This document shows positions 18,044 to 20,014 of a DNA stretch of 20,014 nucleotides, piece by piece; position 1 is the stretch's first letter; the number at the start of each line of letters is the position of its first letter. Source of the stretch: Symbiodinium natans (taxonomy: Eukaryota > Sar > Dinophyceae > Suessiales > Symbiodiniaceae); the NCBI GenBank assembly GCA_905221605.1, contig CAJNDS010001404.1:1-20014 (forward strand). The letters are read 5' to 3'. Both the position numbers and the translations under genes were made by a program. The notes below the pieces were generated by a model. It searched no databases. It was given only the letters and a program-made list of their open reading frames with translations, and was not told the DNA's origin.

Positions 18044-18150
18044 GAACTATCCACCCGAGAACCCGCTCATGAAAATGTCCTGGAACTATGAGCGCCCCTT
18101 TCTGGGCACGCTGGGAGCCTTGCCAAAGTTCATCCCCTCAAAAAATCGAA
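18044..18150 (+). other. Coding-like segment after poly-G tract
   Basis: After GATCGCAG (AG|G) the frame reads NYPPENPLMKMSWNYERPF, then LGTLGALPKFIPSKN, with mostly G/C third positions, ending near a short CA repeat (18152-18168). It may be an exon of the same gene as 17770-17970, but no donor in the earlier segment fits the phase, so the link is unproven. Not recognised. Confidence 0.28.
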
Positions 18151-18271
18151 CCACACACACACACACACTTCAATCAAGGAAGAAGTATAAGTCAGAAAGT
18201 AGAAACAAAAGGCAACCACCGCCAAAAGACCTCCTTAAGGAGTCATCCTTTTCATCTCTGCTGGGTCTGGA

Positions 18272-18382
18272 ATGGTCGAGTTGGACTTCTGCTGCTCCGG
18301 AGCTGTGGCACGGGAGATGCGAAAATCTTTGAGGCACGAACATCTGTTCAAAGCCGGAGGGGCCTCGGGATGGAAGTGGTGA
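18272..18382 (+). other. Small coding-like frame, 36 codons
   Basis: Reads MVELDFCCSGAVAREMRKSL and continues to a TGA at 18380-18382. It could be a short terminal exon or chance. No acceptor was clearly better than others, and no phase link to neighbours was found. Confidence 0.15.
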
Positions 18383-19063
18383 TAAGAAGTCAGTGCGGAG
18401 GGAAGGCAGCAGAATTAGTAAGCCTTGGCGCAGCATCTCAGGGTCAAAGGAGGGTTCTTGTGTAGCGAAGCTGGAACCCTTTCACGCGTCTTCAGGTACG
18501 AGATGCTGCACCTGTTGTTTCGGTTCTGCCACTGGGCAACGGCTGGGCAAGAGTAGATGAGAGTGGCGGCTCCCATCCGCGGGTATATGCTTAGAAGATG
18601 ACGTGCCGTTCGAACTAGAAACACTGTTCATCAGCATAACAGAGAAGTAGGGGAGAAAACTGTAAGCCCTTCCCCCTAACATCAACCCCCCCCCCCCTTT
18701 GTCGTAAAAACAGACTACCAAACCTTCAACGGGTTGTTAGCATCAGGGGGAGGGTTCAAGCTTTAGGGCTACTAGGTTTGTGGCATCCCCCTACCCCGAA
18801 TTCGAAAGAGAAGTTAAAGGGGGCGAGGGAGACTTAAGGAGAAGGGCGTATTTCTGCCAGGGGGAAAGGAGTACCAAGTTGGCTTCTCCCCTTCTTGTTG
18901 CTGCTATGGTACTGTAGCTGAGGTGAGGTGGTGACTCGCACGGCCCCTTGCTCAGCCGCCAGCTGCAACGAGCAACCCAAGCCAGATAAAACTCGGCACA
19001 AGGTGATGATGGTGGCTTTCGTCGTGACCACACGACATTTGGTTTCTTGGTGGTGGTGTCCAG
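18383..19063. other. Mostly intron-like or intergenic
   Basis: One short candidate exon, 18442-18495 (CTCAG|GG to CTTCAG|GTACGAG), reads KEGSCVAKLEPFHASS. It ends after one base of a codon, which fits the two-base start of the exon at 19064. The rest has no supported coding frame. A short C-run lies at about 18688-18699. Confidence 0.3.
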
Positions 19064-19789
19064 CTGCATCGAACATCATCTTCACCTACCTGCTCGCGAC
19101 TCTTCTGCAATTGCACCAGAGGCTCATGGATTCAATGGGTTCCCAGCTGCCACGTTTCAGGTGATCTACCACGGGGGCGACGAGTGCCGATCCTCCGTGC
19201 GATTGCTGTGCTCTGTGCCTTGCGCGTGGGCTGCTAGCCGGAAGTAGAAGCGCTGCGACAGATGCCCTCAATGTTGTCGACTCCACATCTGGGCCCCCTT
19301 GACACCTGAGGTCAACTTGTTCTTTTTCGTGGACTCGCCATACAAGCGGCGTGCAGCACGGAAGATCTCCAGGTGGGAGGGGGGCGAAGACACCGCACCA
19401 GGGTCACAGAGAGTCACGAGAGCATGTGAGAGCTCAAGATGAGGTGGCTGGACCTCAAGTTCCTCCTGGAAGTGATCATCCTGCCACTGCTTGTCGTTTC
19501 GGCGGCCGGTTGTGCCGGGGACCAGGCCTGGATTGACTTGAAGAAGAACGTCTACATGCACATCTCCGAGTGCCTTGACTGTCAAGTGAGCCCGATCTCT
19601 GCAGCACGGTGCAGTACTCGTATATGACAGGATGATGATTTGAGATACTCCCGGTTACGGCACTTTGGGGAAACGTTACACGGTAGACTACAGATTGCTG
19701 TGCCCGTGGTGCCTGCTGACTCCAAGGTTTGCGGGCGGCCTGGTGCGAAATGGCAGTCGGAGCAGTGTTTCTACTGCTACGAAGATTGA
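19064..19789 (+). CDS. Predicted cysteine-rich membrane protein, 3' exons
   Basis: Exons 19064-19160, 19262-19372, 19444-19585 and a last exon from 19631 (or 19727) to the TGA at 19787-19789. Junctions are TTTCAG|GTGATC to CGACAG|ATG, TCCAG|GTGGG to GATGAG|GTGG, and TGTCAA|GTGAGC to GACAG|GAT or CCAAG|GTT. Phases match throughout (2, 2, 0), and third positions are rich in G/C. The chain reads SNIIFTYLLATLLQLHQRL, then CPQCC, VNLFFFVDSPYKRRAARK, a hydrophobic LKFLLEVIILPLLVVSA, CLDC, and finally VCGRPG and QCFYCYED. Paired cysteines suggest a metal site or disulfides; the hydrophobic segments suggest one or two membrane spans. The 5' end is missing, possibly continuing to 18442-18495. Alternatively a separate gene starts at the ATG at 19439. 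No family is recognised. Confidence 0.45.
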
Positions 19790-19886
19790 ATATTGTATCC
19801 GTGGGTCTATATATATATATATACCATATAGTCCTTTCAGAGTTTTCGTGATAGTACAAAGCTGCAAGCTTGAACTTCATTCAGGC
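19790..19886. other. Intergenic with TA repeat
   Basis: A short TATATA run near 19807-19822 just after the stop of the cysteine-rich protein. No other element seen. Confidence 0.5.
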
Positions 19887-20014
19887 ATGGCTCTTTGCCT
19901 GTGCGGCTACTTCTGCTTGTGGTTGTGGCTGCAATGCACTATCGTCCGAAAGACTCTTGGCTCCAAAGCGCTGTGGGTTTTGAGCTCCCGAGTTTTGTCC
20001 GGCACTTCGGCCTA
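19887..20014 (+). CDS. Possible partial first exon, runs off the window
   Basis: From an ATG at 19887 the frame reads MALCLCGYFCLWLWLQCTIV, then RKTLGSKALWVLSS, and stays open to the last base. The start resembles a signal peptide or a membrane segment. A second + frame is open over most of it, so the call is weak. Confidence 0.2.
   Translation, partial: MALCLCGYFCLWLWLQCTIVRKTLGSKALWVLSSRVLSGTSA

Noticed and set aside
17359-18054. 231-codon minus-strand ORF
   Set aside because: It begins in the proline translation of the 39-base G tract, and its overall codon use is not better than that of the + strand segments; it was kept only as an alternative.
1-20014. tRNA, rRNA, CRISPR or bacterial mobile elements
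   Set aside because: No tRNA-like T-arm with matching acceptor stem, no rRNA core sequence, no regularly spaced short repeats with unique spacers and no transposase frame were seen.

Overview
The window looks like nuclear DNA of a eukaryotic alga, most likely a dinoflagellate. The reasons are: a ubiquitin-like N-terminus of a style common in dinoflagellate proteins, fused to a SPRY domain in one uninterrupted reading frame; scattered interstitial CCCTAAA/TTTAGGG tracts; short GC3-rich exon-like segments with GT-AG junctions and mostly AG|G acceptors; candidate genes all on one strand; and very heavy repeat content. No bacterial operon, tRNA, rRNA, CRISPR array or phage module was seen. The dinoflagellate assignment is inference (about 0.7). 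No intact 22-nt dinoflagellate spliced leader was found.

Left half (1 to about 9200) is almost entirely repeats. It holds, in order: AT-rich DNA; a 734-bp tandem duplication (268-1735) running into a 30-bp GC-rich minisatellite (1669-1988); AT-rich DNA with two nested palindromic modules carrying G- and C-runs (2102-2394 and 2469-2758); a short unique stretch with a GAT/GAA repeat; and a compound satellite region. The compound region has two near-identical long copies (3381-5802 and 7240-9196). Each copy contains pyrimidine-rich modules, a tandem 117-bp unit and a ~200-bp minisatellite with GA tracts. The middle block between them (5803-7239) carries diverged and inverted pieces of the same modules, plus a 38-bp minisatellite.

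Centre (9199-11600): two tandem ~586-bp copies of a coding-like fragment with an NRRLYAL motif, then telomere-like tracts, a very G-rich minisatellite and TA/GATA microsatellites.

Right half (about 12000 to 20014) is gene-like, and every supported model is on the + strand. The best gene is the UBL-SPRY protein (16041-16850). Three spliced models were built by eye from open frames, splice signals and phase: a small membrane protein (12504-13318), a soluble 184-residue protein (13331-14384) and a cysteine-rich membrane protein (19064-19789). More coding-like segments lie at 14731-14881 (a DEAH-box-like motif), 17199-17297, 17770-17970 and 18044-18150, the last two separated by a 39-base G homopolymer. 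A possible partial first exon runs off the right end.

Functions of the spliced models are unknown. No pathway links the genes. They look like independent neighbours in a one-directional cluster rather than a system.
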